A stretch of 64,000 nt of DNA from Ricordea florida (taxonomy: Eukaryota > Cnidaria > Anthozoa > Corallimorpharia > Ricordeidae). Both the position numbers and the translations under genes were made by a program. The DNA lies in the NCBI GenBank assembly GCA_949710005.1, contig OX453272.1, positions 18,024,262 to 18,088,261 of the forward strand, read 5' to 3'. Every line of letters starts with the position of its first letter. Position 1 is the stretch's first letter. The notes under the pieces are model-generated. The model was not told the DNA's origin. It searched no databases and saw only the letters and a list, made by a program, of their open reading frames with translations. Of the stretch, positions 24,389 to 38,000 are shown in pieces.

Positions 24389-24983
24389 TAAACGCGCATG
24401 CGTAGTGGCAAAAGGTCTAAGCCTTAAGAATTACATTGAAATTAAATCGTTCTAATCAAAATTTTATTCGAAACTTTAAACGTATGGTAAAATGTGCTAT
24501 TACAACTAAAGAGAACATTAAAAATGCTTACATAACTTACTTACCTAGAAGACGGTCGTCCTGCCCATACAATCTCTTATAATGCATTTTGACCAAAATC
24601 TGTGAGGCTGAGTTTCTTGACAGCCAGCTGCATGTATCGTATCTCAGCGTCTAGAATGAGTATAAACACGAGATAAAGTGCGTTACAAAGTAAATATTAA
24701 ATGCCACAACACGGTGAAAGCGGCATATTGATCGGCCTTTTGTTTAATAAGCACTCGTTTGATAAAGTTTAGTACTGTGTGAGCAGTCTTCTTTACAATT
24801 AGCTGACTTAAGTAAATATATCCACAGCTAAACTACAATATAATCACGAATCACAATCAATCTAATTTTATTCTTAAATATTGCCTTTTGCGGTATAGCA
24901 AAAATCGGCAAAGTGTCAGAATTGCAAAGATTCTGCAAAATAGGATAAAATGACCTTTATTTCAAGGGGGTAGGTTCGTGTCT
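24389..24983 (+). repeat. A-type monomer
   Basis: Standard A monomer (26G, 89T, 94G, 305A, 356T, 513A, 516A, 574T) between the E monomer at 23795 and the B monomer at 24984. The hybrid at 53536 looks like this E and this A collapsed into one monomer. Confidence 0.88.
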
Positions 24984-25030
24984 TAAACGCGCATGCGTAG
25001 TAGCAAAAAGTCTAAGCCTTAAGAATTACA

Positions 25031-25249
25031 TTGAAATTAAATCGTTCTAATCAAAATTTTATTCGAAACTTAAAACTTATGGTAAAATGTGCTATTACAA
25101 CTAAAGAGAACATTAAAAATGCTTACATAACTTACTTACCTAGAAGACGGTCGTCCTGCCCATACAATCTCTTATATTGCATTTTGACCAAAATCTGTGA
25201 GGCTGAGTTTCTTGACAGCCAGCTGCATGTATCGTATCTCAGCGTCTAG
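25031..25249 (+). other. 72-codon open frame in a satellite monomer, not a gene
   Basis: This frame opens at a TTG, with no ATG in that place, at monomer position 48. It stays open because the B monomer at 24984 has 194T, which changes the in-frame TAA at positions 192-194 to TAT. All other monomer types stop there. The predicted peptide is basic and has no motif, signal or membrane segment that I can recognise. The frame starts and stops inside satellite sequence, and neighbouring monomers lack it. I regard it as a chance frame and as a useful marker of this B subtype. Confidence 0.9.
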
Positions 25250-28200
25250 AATGAGTATAAACACGAGATAAAGTGCGTTACAAAGTAAATATTAAATGCC
25301 ACAACACGGTGAAAGCGGCATATTGATCGGCCTTTTGTTTAATAAGCACTCGTTTGATAAAGTTTAGTACTGTGTGAGCAGTCTTCTTTACAATTAGCTG
25401 ACTTAAGTAAATATATCCACAGCTAAACTACAATATAATCACGAATCACAATCAATCTAATTTTATTCTTAAATATTGCCTTTTGCGGTATAGCATAAGT
25501 CGGCAAAGTGTCAGAATTGCAAAGATTCTGCAAAATAGGATAAAATGACCTTTATTTCAAGGGGGTAGGTTCGTGTCTTAAACGCGCATGCGTAGTAGCA
25601 AAAAGTCTAAGCCTTAAGAATTACATTGAAATTAAATCGTTCTAATCAAAATTTTATTCGAAACTTAAAACTTATGGTAAAATGTGCTATTACAACTAAA
25701 GAGAACATTAAAAATGCTTACATAACTTACTTACCTAGAAGACGGTCGTCCTGCCCATACAATCTATTATAATGCACTTTGACCAAAATCTGTGAGGCTG
25801 AGTTTCTTGACAGCCAGCTGCATGTATCGTATCTCAGCGTCTAGAATGAGTATAAACACGAGATAAAGTACGTTACAAAGTACATATTAAATGCTACAAC
25901 ACGGTGAAAGCGGCATATTAATCGGCAATCTGTGTAATAAGCACTCGTTTGATAAAGTTTAGTACTGTGTGAGCAGTCTTCTTTACAATTAGCTGACTTA
26001 AGTAAATATATGCACAGCTAAACTACAATATAATCACGAATCACAATCAATCTAATTTTATTCTTAAGTATTGCCTTTTGCGGTATGGCATAAGACGGAA
26101 AAGTGTCAGAATTGCAAAGATTCTGCAAAATAGGATAAAATGACCTTTATTCCAAGGGGGTAGGTTCGTGTCTTAAACGCGCACGCGTAGTGGCAAAAGG
26201 TCTAAGCCTTAAGAATTACATTGAAATTAAATCGTTCTAATCAAAATTTTATTCGAAACTTTAAACGTATGGTAAAATGTGCTATTACAACTAAAGAGAA
26301 CATTAAAAATGCTTACATAACTTACTTACCTAGAAGACGGTCGTCCTGCCCATACAATCTCTTATAATGCATTTTGACCAAAATCTGTGAGGCTGAGTTT
26401 CTTGACAGCCAGCTGCATGTATCGTATCTCAGCGTCTAGAATGAGTATAAACACGAGATAAAGTACGTTACAAAGTACATATTAAATGCTAAAACACGGT
26501 GAAAGCGGCATATTAATCGGCAATCTGTGTAATAAGCACTCGTTTGATAAAGTTTAGTACTGTGTGAGCAGTCTTCTTTACAATTAGCTGACTTAAGTAA
26601 ATATATGCACAGCTAAACTAAAATATAATCACGAATCACAATCAATCTAATTTTATTCTTAAGTATTGCCTTTTGCGGTATAGCATAAGTCGGAAAAGTG
26701 TCAGAATTGCAAAGATTCTGCAAAATAGGATAAAATGACCTTTATTCCAAGGGGGTAGGTTCGTGTCTTAAACGCGCATGCGTAGTGGCAAAAAGGCTAA
26801 GCCTTAAGAATTACATTGAAATTAAATCGTTCTAATCAAAATTTTATTCGAAACTTAAAACGTATGGTAAAATGTGCTATTACAACTAAAGAGAACATTA
26901 AAAATGCTTACATAACTTACTTACCTAGAAGACGGTCGTCCTGCCCATACAATCTCTTATAATGCACTTTGACCAAAATCTGTGAGGCTAAGTTTCTTGA
27001 CAGCCAGCTGCATGTATCGTATCTCAGCGTCTAGAATGAGTATAAACACGAGATAAAGTACGTTACAAAGTACATATTAAATGCTACAACACGGTGAAAG
27101 CGGCATATTGATCGGCCTTTTGTGTAATAAGCACTCGTTTGATAAAGTTTAGTACTGTGTGAGCAGTCTTCTTTACAATTAGCTGACTTAAGTAAATATA
27201 TCCACAGCTAAACTACAATATAATCACGAATAACAATCAATCTAATTTTATTCTTAAGTATTGCCTTTTGCGGTATGGCATAAGACGGAAAAGTGTCAGA
27301 ATTGCAAAGATTCTGCAAAATAGGATAAAATGACCTTTATTCCAAGGGGGTAGGTTCGTGTCTTAAACGCGCATGCGTAGTGGCAAAAAGTCTAGGCCTT
27401 AAGAATTACATTGAAATTAAATCGTTCTAATCAAAATTTTATTCGAAACTTTAAACGTATGGTAAAATGTGCTATTACAACTAAAGAGAACATTAAAAAT
27501 GCTTACATAACTTACTTACCTAGAAGACGGTCGTCCTGCCCATACAATCTCTTATAATGCATTTTGACCAAAATCTGTGAGGCTGAGTTTCTTGACAGCC
27601 AGCTGCATGTATCGTATCTCAGCGTCTAGAATGAGTATAAACACGAGATAAAGTGCGTTACAAAGTACATATTAAATGCCACAACACGGTGAAAGCGGCA
27701 TATTGATCGGCCTTTTGTTTAATAAGCACTCGTTTGATAAAGTTTAGTACTGTGTGAGCAGTCTTCTTTACAATTAGCTGACTTAAGTAAATATATCCAC
27801 AGCTAAACTACAATATAATCACGAATCACAATCAATCTAATTTTATTCTTAAATATTGCCTTTTGCGGTATAGCATAAATCGGCAAAGTGTCAGAATTGC
27901 AAAGATTCTGCAAAATAGGATAAAATGACCTTTATTCCAAGGGGGTAGGTTCGTGTCTTAAACGCGCATGCGTAGTGGCAAAAAGTCTAGGCCTTAAGAA
28001 TTACATTGAAATTAAATCGTTCTAATCAAAATTTTATTCGAAACTTAAAACGTATGGTAAAATGTGGTATTACAACTAAAGAGAACATTAAAAATGCTTA
28101 CATAACTTACTTACCTAGAAGACGGTCGTCCTGCCCATACAATCTCTTATAATGCATTTTGACCAAAATCTGTGAGGCTGAGTTTCTTGACAGCCAGCTG

Positions 28201-28553
28201 CTTGTATCGTATTTCAGCGTCTAGAATGAGTATAAACACGAGATAAAGTGCGTTACAAAGTACATATTAAATGCTACAACACGGTGAAAGCGGCATATTA
28301 ATCGGCAATCTGTGTAATAAGCACTCGTTTCATAAAGTTTAGTACTGTGTGAGCAGTCTTCTTTACAATTAGCTGACTTAAGTAAATATATGCACAGCTA
28401 AACTACAATATAATCACGAATCACAATCAATCTAATTTTATTCTTAAGTATTGCCTTTTGCGGTATAGCATAAGTCGGAAAAGTGTCAGAATTGCAAAGA
28501 TTCTGCAAAATAGGATAAAATGACCTTTATTCCAAGGGGGTAGGTTAGTGTCT

Positions 28554-29148
28554 TAAACGCGCATGCGTAGTGGCAAAAAGTCTAAGCCTTAAGAATTACA
28601 TTGAAATTAAATCGTTCTAATCAAAATTTTATTCGAAACTTAAAACGTATGGTAAAATGTGCTATTACAACTAAAGAGAACATTAAAAATGCTTACATAA
28701 CTTACTTACCTAGAAGACGGTCGTCCTGCCCATACAATCTCTTATAATGCATTTTGACCAAAATCTGTGAGGCTGAGTTTCTTGACAGCCAGCTGCATGT
28801 ATCGTATCTCAGCGTCTAGAATGAGTATAAACACGAGATAAAGTGCGTTACAAAGTAAATATTAAATGCCACAACACGGTGAAAGCGGCATATTGATCGG
28901 CCTTTTGTTTAATAAGCACTCGTTTGATAAAGTTTAGTACTGTGTGAGCAGTCTTCTTTACAATTAGCTGACTTAAGTAAATATATCCACAGCTAAACTA
29001 CAATATAATCACGAATCACAATCAATCTAATTTTATTCTTAAATATTGCCTTTTGCGGTATAGCAAAAATCGGCAAAGTGTCAGAATTGCAAAGATTCTG
29101 CAAAATAGGATAAAATGACCTTTATTTCAAGGGGGTAGGTTCGTGTCT
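28554..29148 (+). repeat. Hybrid monomer, E-like head and A tail
   Basis: The first part matches the E lineage (19G, 26A, 89A, 94G) but keeps base 142. From position 292 on it matches A (292G, 305A, 317C, 356T, 490A, 513A, 516A, 574T). The switch lies between about positions 94 and 305. It resembles the product of exchange between two monomers in register. Confidence 0.75.
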
Positions 29149-30932
29149 TAAACGCGCATGCGTAGTAGCAAAAAGTCTAAGCCTTAAGAATTACATTGAA
29201 ATTAAATCGTTCTAATCAAAATTTTATTCGAAACTTAAAACTTATGGTAAAATGTGCTATTACAACTAAAGAGAACATTAAAAATGCTTACATAACTTAC
29301 TTACCTAGAAGACGGTCGTCCTGCCCATACAATCTATTATAATGCACTTTGACCAAAATCTGTGAGGCTGAGTTTCTTGACAGCCAGCTGCATGTATCGT
29401 ATCTCAGCGTCTAGAATGAGTATAAACACGAGATAAAGTACGTTACAAAGTACATATTAAATGCTACAACACGGTGAAAGCGGCATATTAATCGGCAATC
29501 TGTGTAATAAGCACTCGTTTGATAAAGTTTAGTACTGTGTGAGCAGTCTTCTTTACAATTAGCTGACTTAAGTAAATATATGCACAGCTAAACTACAATA
29601 TAATCACGAATCACAATCAATCTAATTTTATTCTTAAGTATTGCCTTTTGCGGTATGGCATAAGACGGAAAAGTGTCAGAATTGCAAAGATTCTGCAAAA
29701 TAGGATAAAATGACCTTTATTCCAAGGGGGTAGGTTCGTGTCTTAAACGCGCATGCGTAGTGGCAAAAAGTCTAAGCCTTAAGAATTACATTGAAATTAA
29801 ATCGTTCTAATCAAAATTTTATTCGAAACTTAAAACGTATGGTAAAATGTGCTATTACAACTAAAGAGAACATTAAAAATGCTTCATAACTTACTTACCT
29901 AGAAGACGGTCGTCCTGCCCATACAATCTCTTATAATGCATTTTGACCAAAATCTGTGAGGCTGAGTTTCTTGACAGCCAGCTGCATGTATCGTATCTCA
30001 GCGTCTAGAATGAGTATAAACACGAGATAAAGTGCGTTACAAAGTACATATTAAATGCTACAACACGGTGAAAGCGGCATATTGATCGGCCTTTTGTGTA
30101 ATAAGCACTCGTTTGATAAAGTTTAGTACTGTGTGAGCAGTCTTCTTTACAATTAGCTGACTTAAGTAAATATATCCACAGCTAAACTACAATATAATCA
30201 CGAATCACAATCAATCTAATTTTATTCTTAAGTATTGCCTTTTGCGGTATGGCATAAGACGGAAAAGTGTCAGAATTGCAAAGATTCTGCAAAATAGGAT
30301 AAAATGACCTTTATTCCAAGGGGGTAGGTTCGTGTCTTAAACGCGCATGCGTAGTGGCAAAAGGTCTAAGCCTTAAGAATTACATTGAAATTAAATCGTT
30401 CTAATCAAAATTTTATTCGAAACTTTAAACGTATGGTAAAATGTGCTATTACAACTAAAGAGAACATTAAAAATGCTTACATAACTTACTTACCTAGAAG
30501 ACGGTCGTCCTGCCCATACAATCTCTTATAATGCATTTTGACCAAAATCTGTGAGGCTGAGTTTCTTGACAGCCAGCTGCATGTATCGTATCTCAGCGTC
30601 TAGAATGAGTATAAACACGAGATAAAGTGCGTTACAAAGTAAATATTAAATGCCACAACACGGTGAAAGCGGCATATTGATCGGCCTTTTGTTTAATAAG
30701 CACTCGTTTGATAAAGTTTAGTACTGTGTGAGCAGTCTTCTTTACAATTAGCTGACTTAAGTAAATATATCCACAGCTAAACTACAATATAATCACGAAT
30801 CACAATCAATCTAATTTTATTCTTAAATATTGCCTTTTGCGGTATAGCAAAAATCGGCAAAGTGTCAGAATTGCAAAGATTCTGCAAAATAGGATAAAAT
30901 GACCTTTATTTCAAGGGCGTAGGTTCGTGTCT

Positions 30933-33907
30933 TAAACGCGCATGCGTAGTAGCAAAAAGTCTAAGCCTTAAGAATTACATTGAAATTAAATCGTTCTAAT
31001 CAAAATTTTATTCGAAACTTAAAACTTATGGTAAAATGTGCTATTACAACTAAAGAGAACATTAAAAATGCTTACATAACTTACTTACCTAGAAGACGGT
31101 CGTCCTGCCCATACAATCTCTTATATTGCATTTTGACCAAAATCTGTGAGGCTGAGTTTCTTGACAGCCAGCTGCATGTATCGTATCTCAGCGTCTAGAA
31201 TGAGTATAAACACGAGATAAAGTGCGTTACAAAGTAAATATTAAATGCCACAACACGGTGAAAGCGGCATATTGATCGGCCTTTTGTTTAATAAGCACTC
31301 GTTTGATAAAGTTTAGTACTGTGTGAGCAGTCTTCTTTACAATTAGCTGACTTAAGTAAATATATCCACAGCTAAACTACAATATAATCACGAATCACAA
31401 TCAATCTAATTTTATTCTTAAATATTGCCTTTTGCGGTATAGCATAAGTCGGCAAAGTGTCAGAATTGCAAAGATTCTTCAAAATAGGATAAAATGACCT
31501 TTATTTCAAGGGGGTAGGTTCGTGTCTTAAACGCGCATGCGTAGTAGCAAAAAGTCTAAGCCTTAAGAATTACATTGAAATTAAATCGTTCTAATCAAAA
31601 TTTTATTCGAAACTTAAAACTTATGGTAAAATGTGCTATTACAACTAAAGAGAACATTAAAAATGCTTACATAACTTACTTACCTAGAAGACGGTCGTCC
31701 TGCCCATACAATCTATTATAATGCACTTTGACCAAAATCTGTGAGGCTGAGTTTCTTGACAGCCAGCTGCATGTATCGTATCTCAGCGTCTAGAATGAGT
31801 ATAAACACGAGATAAAGTACGTTACAAAGTACATATTAAATGCTACAACACGGTGAAAGCGGCATATTAATCGGCAATCTGTGTAATAAGCACTCGTTTG
31901 ATAAAGTTTAGTACTGTGTGAGCAGTCTTCTTTACAATTAGCTGACTTAAGTAAATATATGCACAGCTAAACTACAATATAATCACGAATCACAATCAAT
32001 CTAATTTTATTCTTAAGTATTGCCTTTTGCGGTATGGCATAAGACGGAAAAGTGTCAGAATTGCAAAGATTCTGCAAAATAGGATAAAATGACCTTTATT
32101 CCAAGGGGGTAGGTTCGTGTCTTAAACGCGCACGCGTAGTGGCAAAAGGTCTAAGCCTTAAGAATTACATTGAAATTAAATCGTTCTAATCAAAATTTTA
32201 TTCGAAACTTTAAACGTATGGTAAAATGTGCTATTACAACTAAAGAGAACATTAAAAATGCTTACATAACTTACTTACCTAGAAGACGGTCGTCCTGCCC
32301 ATACAATCTCTTATAATGCATTTTGACCAAAATCTGTGAGGCTGAGTTTCTTGACAGCCAGCTGCATGTATCGTATCTCAGCGTCTAGAATGAGTATAAA
32401 CACGAGATAAAGTACGTTACAAAGTACATATTAAATGCTAAAACACGGTGAAAGCGGCATATTAATCGGCAATCTGTGTAATAAGCACTCGTTTGATAAA
32501 GTTTAGTACTGTGTGAGCAGTCTTCTTTACAATTAGCTGACTTAAGTAAATATATGCACAGCTAAACTACAATATAATCACGAATCACAATCAATCTAAT
32601 TTTATTCTTAAGTATTGCCTTTTGCGGTATAGCATAAGTCGGAAAAGTGTCAGAATTGCAAAGATTCTGCAAAATAGGATAAAATGACCTTTATTCCAAG
32701 GGGGTAGGTTCGTGTCTTAAACGCGCATGCGTAGTGGCAAAAAGGCTAAGCCTTAAGAATTACATTGAAATTAAATCGTTCTAATCAAAATTTTATTCGA
32801 AACTTAAAACGTATGGTAAAATGTGCTATTACAACTAAAGAGAACATTAAAAATGCTTACATAACTTACTTACCTAGAAGACGGTCGTCCTGCCCATACA
32901 ATCTCTTATAATGCACTTTGACCAAAATCTGTGAGGCTAAGTTTCTTGACAGCCAGCTGCATGTATCGTATCTCAGCGTCTAGAATGAGTATAAACACGA
33001 GATAAAGTACGTTACAAAGTACATATTAAATGCTACAACACGGTGAAAGCGGCATATTGATCGGCCTTTTGTGTAATAAGCACTCGTTTGATAAAGTTTA
33101 GTACTGTGTGAGCAGTCTTCTTTACAATTAGCTGACTTAAGTAAATATATCCACAGCTAAACTACAATATAATCACGAATAACAATCAATCTAATTTTAT
33201 TCTTAAGTATTGCCTTTTGCGGTATGGCATAAGACGGAAAAGTGTCAGAATTGCAAAGATTCTGCAAAATAGGATAAAATGACCTTTATTCCAAGGGGGT
33301 AGGTTCGTGTCTTAAACGCGCATGCGTAGTGGCAAAAAGTCTAGGCCTTAAGAATTACATTGAAATTAAATCGTTCTAATCAAAATTTTATTCGAAACTT
33401 TAAACGTATGGTAAAATGTGCTATTACAACTAAAGAGAACATTAAAAATGCTTACATAACTTACTTACCTAGAAGACGGTCGTCCTGCCCATACAATCTC
33501 TTATAATGCATTTTGACCAAAATCTGTGAGGCTGAGTTTCTTGACAGCCAGCTGCATGTATCGTATCTCAGCGTCTAGAATGAGTATAAACACGAGATAA
33601 AGTGCGTTACAAAGTACATATTAAATGCCACAACACGGTGAAAGCGGCATATTGATCGGCCTTTTGTTTAATAAGCACTCGTTTGATAAAGTTTAGTACT
33701 GTGTGAGCAGTCTTCTTTACAATTAGCTGACTTAAGTAAATATATCCACAGCTAAACTACAATATAATCACGAATCACAATCAATCTAATTTTATTCTTA
33801 AATATTGCCTTTTGCGGTATAGCATAAATCGGCAAAGTGTCAGAATTGCAAAGATTCTGCAAAATAGGATAAAATGACCTTTATTCCAAGGGGGTAGGTT
33901 CGTGTCT
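30933..33907 (+). repeat. Truncated second copy of the 10-mer, first five monomers
   Basis: Monomers start at 30933 (B with 194T), 31528 (C), 32123 (D with gctaaaac), 32718 (G) and 33313 (H). Order and private marks match 24984-27958. The B copy has one extra change, gattcttc. The unit is cut short in the next monomer, an I type that switches to an A tail. Confidence 0.87.
30980..31198 (+). other. 72-codon open frame, second copy, not a gene
   Basis: Identical frame in the B monomer at 30933, exactly 5949 bp after the first, which is the 10-mer period. The same TAA-to-TAT change keeps it open. Its recurrence follows from HOR duplication and does not suggest selection for a protein. Confidence 0.9.
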
Positions 33908-34502
33908 TAAACGCGCATGCGTAGTGGCAAAAAGTCTAGGCCTTAAGAATTACATTGAAATTAAATCGTTCTAATCAAAATTTTATTCGAAACTTAAAAC
34001 GTATGGTAAAATGTGGTATTACAACTAAAGAGAACATTAAAAATGCTTACATAACTTACTTACCTAGAAGACGGTCGTCCTGCCCATACAATCTCTTATA
34101 ATGCATTTTGACCAAAATCTGTGAGGCTGAGTTTCTTGACAGCCAGCTGCTTGTATCGTATTTCAGCGTCTAGAATGAGTATAAACACGAGATAAAGTGC
34201 GTTACAAAGTACATATTAAATGCTACAACACGGTGAAAGCGGCATATTAATCGGCAATCTGTGTAATAAGCACTCGTTTGATAAAGTTTAGTACTGTGTG
34301 AGCAGTCTTCTTTACAATTAGCTGACTTAAGTAAATATATGCACAGCTAAACTACAATATAATCACGAATCACAATCAATCTAATTTTATTCTTAAATAT
34401 TGCCTTTTGCGGTATAGCAAAAATCGGCAAAGTGTCAGAATTGCAAAGATTCTGCAAAATAGGATAAAATGACCTTTATTTCAAGGGGGTAGGTTCGTGT
34501 CT
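33908..34502 (+). repeat. Hybrid monomer, I head and A tail
   Basis: The I-type private changes 32G, 109G, 244T and 255T are present, followed by 342A and 434G as in I. From position 490 the sequence becomes A-like (490A, 513A, 516A, 521C, 574T). The switch lies between 434 and 490. This monomer closes the second 10-mer copy early. Confidence 0.8.
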
Positions 34503-35097
34503 TAAACGCGCATGCGTAGTAGCAAAAAGTCTAAGCCTTAAGAATTACATTGAAATTAAATCGTTCTAATCAAAATTTTATTCGAAACTTAAAACTTATG
34601 GTAAAATGTGCTATTACAACTAAAGAGAACATTAAAAATGCTTACATAACTTACTTACCAAGAAGACGGTCGTCCTGCCCATACAATCTCTTATAATGCA
34701 TTTTGACCAAAATCTGTGAGGCTGAGTTTCTTGACAGCCAGCTGCATGTATCGTATCTCAGCGTCTAGAATGAGTATAAACACGAGATAAAGTGCGTTAC
34801 AAAGTACATATTAAATGCTACAACACGGTGAAAGCGGCATATTGATCGGCCTTTTGTGTAATAAGCACTCGTTTGATAAAGTTTAGTACTGTGTGAGCAG
34901 TCTTCTTTACAATTAGCTGACTTAAGTAAATATATCCACAGCTAAACTACAATATAATCACGAATCACAATCAATCTAATTTTATTCTTAAGTATTGCCT
35001 TTTGCGGTATGGCATAAGACGGAAAAGTGTCAGAATTGCAAAGATTCTGCAAAATAGGATAAAATGACCTTTATTCCAAGGGGGTAGGTTCGTGTCT
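34503..35097 (+). repeat. Hybrid monomer, B head and E tail
   Basis: The start is B-like (19A, 89A, 94T, base 142 present), with a private change giving ttaccaag in place of ttacctag. From position 305 it is E-like (305C, 317T, 342G, 356G, 490G, 509G, 574C), matching the tail of the monomer at 596. The large duplication that follows at 35098 therefore probably begins inside this monomer, between about positions 160 and 305. Confidence 0.8.
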
Positions 35098-38000
35098 TAA
35101 ACGCGCATGCGTAGTGGCAAAAGGTCTAAGCCTTAAGAATTACATTGAAATTAAATCGTTCTAATCAAAATTTTATTCGAAACTTTAAACGTATGGTAAA
35201 ATGTGCTATTACAACTAAAGAGAACATTAAAAATGCTTACATAACTTACTTACCTAGAAGACGGTCGTCCTGCCCATACAATCTCTTATAATGCATTTTG
35301 ACCAAAATCTGTGAGGCTGAGTTTCTTGACAGCCAGCTGCATGTATCGTATCTCAGCGTCTAGAATGAGTATAAACACGAGATAAAGTGCGTTACAAAGT
35401 AAATATTAAATGCCACAACACGGTGAAAGCGGCATATTGATCGGCCTTTTGTTTAATAAGCACTCGTTTGATAAAGTTTAGTACTGTGTGAGCAGTCTTC
35501 TTTACAATTAGCTGACTTAAGTAAATATATCCACAGCTAAACTACAATATAATCACGAATCACAATCAATCTAATTTTATTCTTAAATATTGCCTTTTGC
35601 GGTATAGCAAAAATCGGCAAAGTGTCAGAATTGCAAAGATTCTGCAAAATAGGATAAAATGACCTTTATTTCAAGGGGGTAGGTTCGTGTCTTAAACGCG
35701 CATGCGTAGTAGCAAAAAGTCTAAGCCTTAAGAATTACATTGAAATTAAATCGTTCTAATCAAAATTTTATTCGAAACTTAAAACTTATGGTAAAATGTG
35801 CTATTACAACTAAAGAGAACATTAAAAATGCTTACATAACTTACTTACCTAGAAGACGGTCGTCCTGCCCATACAATCTCTTATAATGCATTTTGACCAA
35901 AATCTGTGAGGCTGAGTTTCTTGACAGCCAGCTGCATGTATCGTATCTCAGCGTCTAGAATGAGTATAAACACGAGATAAAGTGCGTTACAAAGTAAATA
36001 TTAAATGCCACAACACGGTGAAAGCGGCATATTGATCGGCCTTTTGTTTAATAAGCACTCGTTTGATAAAGTTTAGTACTGTGTGAGCAGTCTTCTTTAC
36101 AATTAGCTGACTTAAGTAAATATATCCACAGCTAAACTACAATATAATCACGAATCACAATCAATCTAATTTTATTCTTAAATATTGCCTTTTGCGGTAT
36201 AGCATAAGTCGGCAAAGTGTCAGAATTGCAAAGATTCTGCAAAATAGGATAAAATGACCTTTATTTCAAGGGCGTAGGTTCGTGTCTTAAACGCGCATGC
36301 GTAGTAGCAAAAAGTCTAAGCCTTAAGAATTACATTGAAATTAAATCGTTCTAATCAAAATTTTATTCGAAACTTAAAACTTATGGTAAAATGTGCTATT
36401 ACAACTAAAGAGAACATTAAAAATGCTTACATAACTTACTTACCTAGAAGACGGTCTTCCTGCCCATACAATCTATTATAATGCACTTTGACCAAAATCT
36501 GTGAGGCTGAGTTTCTTGACAGCCAGCTGCATGTATCGTATCTCAGCGTCTAGAATGAGTATAAACACGAGATAAAGTACGTTACAAAGTACATATTAAA
36601 TGCTACAACACGGTGAAAGCGGCATATTAATCGGCAATCTGTGTAATAAGCACTCGTTTGATAAAGTTTAGTACTGTGTGAGCAGTCTTCTTTACAATTA
36701 GCTGACTTAAGTAAATATATGCACAGCTAAACTACAATATAATCACGAATCACAATCAATCTAATTTTATTCTTAAGTATTGCCTTTTGCGGTATGGCAT
36801 AAGACGGAAAAGTGTCAGAATTGCAAAGATTCTGCAAAATAGGATAAAATGACCTTTATTCCAAGGGGGTAGGTTCGTGTCTTAAACGCGCATGCGTAGT
36901 GGCAAAAGGTCTAAGCCTTAAGAATTACATTGAAATTAAATCGTTCTAATCAAAATTTTATTCGAAACTTTAAACGTATGGTAAAATGTGCTATTACAAC
37001 TAAAGAGAACATTAAAAATGCTTACATAACTTACTTACCTAGAAGACGGTCGTCCTGCCCATACAATCTCTTATAATGCATTTTGACCAAAATCTGTGAG
37101 GCTGAGTTTCTTGACAGCCAGCTGCATGTATCGTATCTCAGCGTCTAGAATGAGTATAAACACGAGATAAAGTGCGTTACAAAGTAAATATTAAATGCCA
37201 CAACACGGTGAAAGCGGCATATTGATCGGCCTTTTGTTTAATAAGCACTCGTTTGATAAAGTTTAGTACTGTGTGAGCAGTCTTCTTTACAATTAGCTGA
37301 CTTAAGTAAATATATCCACAGCTAAACTACAATATAATCACGAATCACAATCAATCTAATTTTATTCTTAAATATTGCCTTTTGCGGTATAGCAAAAATC
37401 GGCAAAGTGTCAGAATTGCAAAGATTCTGCAAAATAGGATAAAATGACCTTTATTTCAAGGGGGTAGGTTCGTGTCTTAAACGCGCATGCGTAGTAGCAA
37501 AAAGTCTAAGCCTTAAGAATTACATTGAAATTAAATCGTTCTAATCAAAATTTTATTCGAAACTTAAAACTTATGGTAAAATGTGCTATTACAACTAAAG
37601 AGAACATTAAAAATGCTTACATAACTTACTTACCTAGAAGACGGTCGTCCTGCCCATACAATCTCTTATAATGCATTTTGACCAAAATCTGTGAGGCTGA
37701 GTTTCTTGACAGCCAGCTGCATGTATCGTATCTCAGCGTCTAGAATGAGTATAAACACGAGATAAAGTGCGTTACAAAGTAAATATTAAATGCCACAACA
37801 CGGTGAAAGCGGCATATTGATCGGCCTTTTGTTTAATAAGCACTCGTTTGATAAAGTTTAGTACTGTGTGAGCAGTCTTCTTTACAATTAGCTGACTTAA
37901 GTAAATATATCCACAGCTAAACTACAATATAATCACGAATCACAATCAATCTAATTTTATTCTTAAATATTGCCTTTTGCGGTATAGCAAAAATCGGCAA

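Larger units (their letters stand above)
24984..30932 (+). repeat. 10-monomer higher-order repeat (5949 bp)
   Basis: Monomers start at 24984 (B with 194T), 25579 (C), 26174 (D with gctaaaac), 26769 (G), 27364 (H), 27959 (I), 28554 (E head with A tail), 29149 (C), 29744 (E, 594 bp) and 30338 (A with 581C). A second copy starts at 30933, exactly 5949 bp later, with B 194T, C, D, G and H in the same order. Types G, H and I, with their private changes, occur only in this unit and in the 17-mer at 51751. The I copy at 27959 has two further private changes: cgtttcataaag, and ggttagtg at its end. Confidence 0.87.

Noticed and set aside
25031-25249. Three identical 72-codon frames (also 30980-31198 and 54177-54395) as a conserved small protein gene
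   Set aside because: They begin at TTG, exist only because 194T removes a TAA present in other monomers, and recur at HOR spacing. The identity is explained by DNA duplication.
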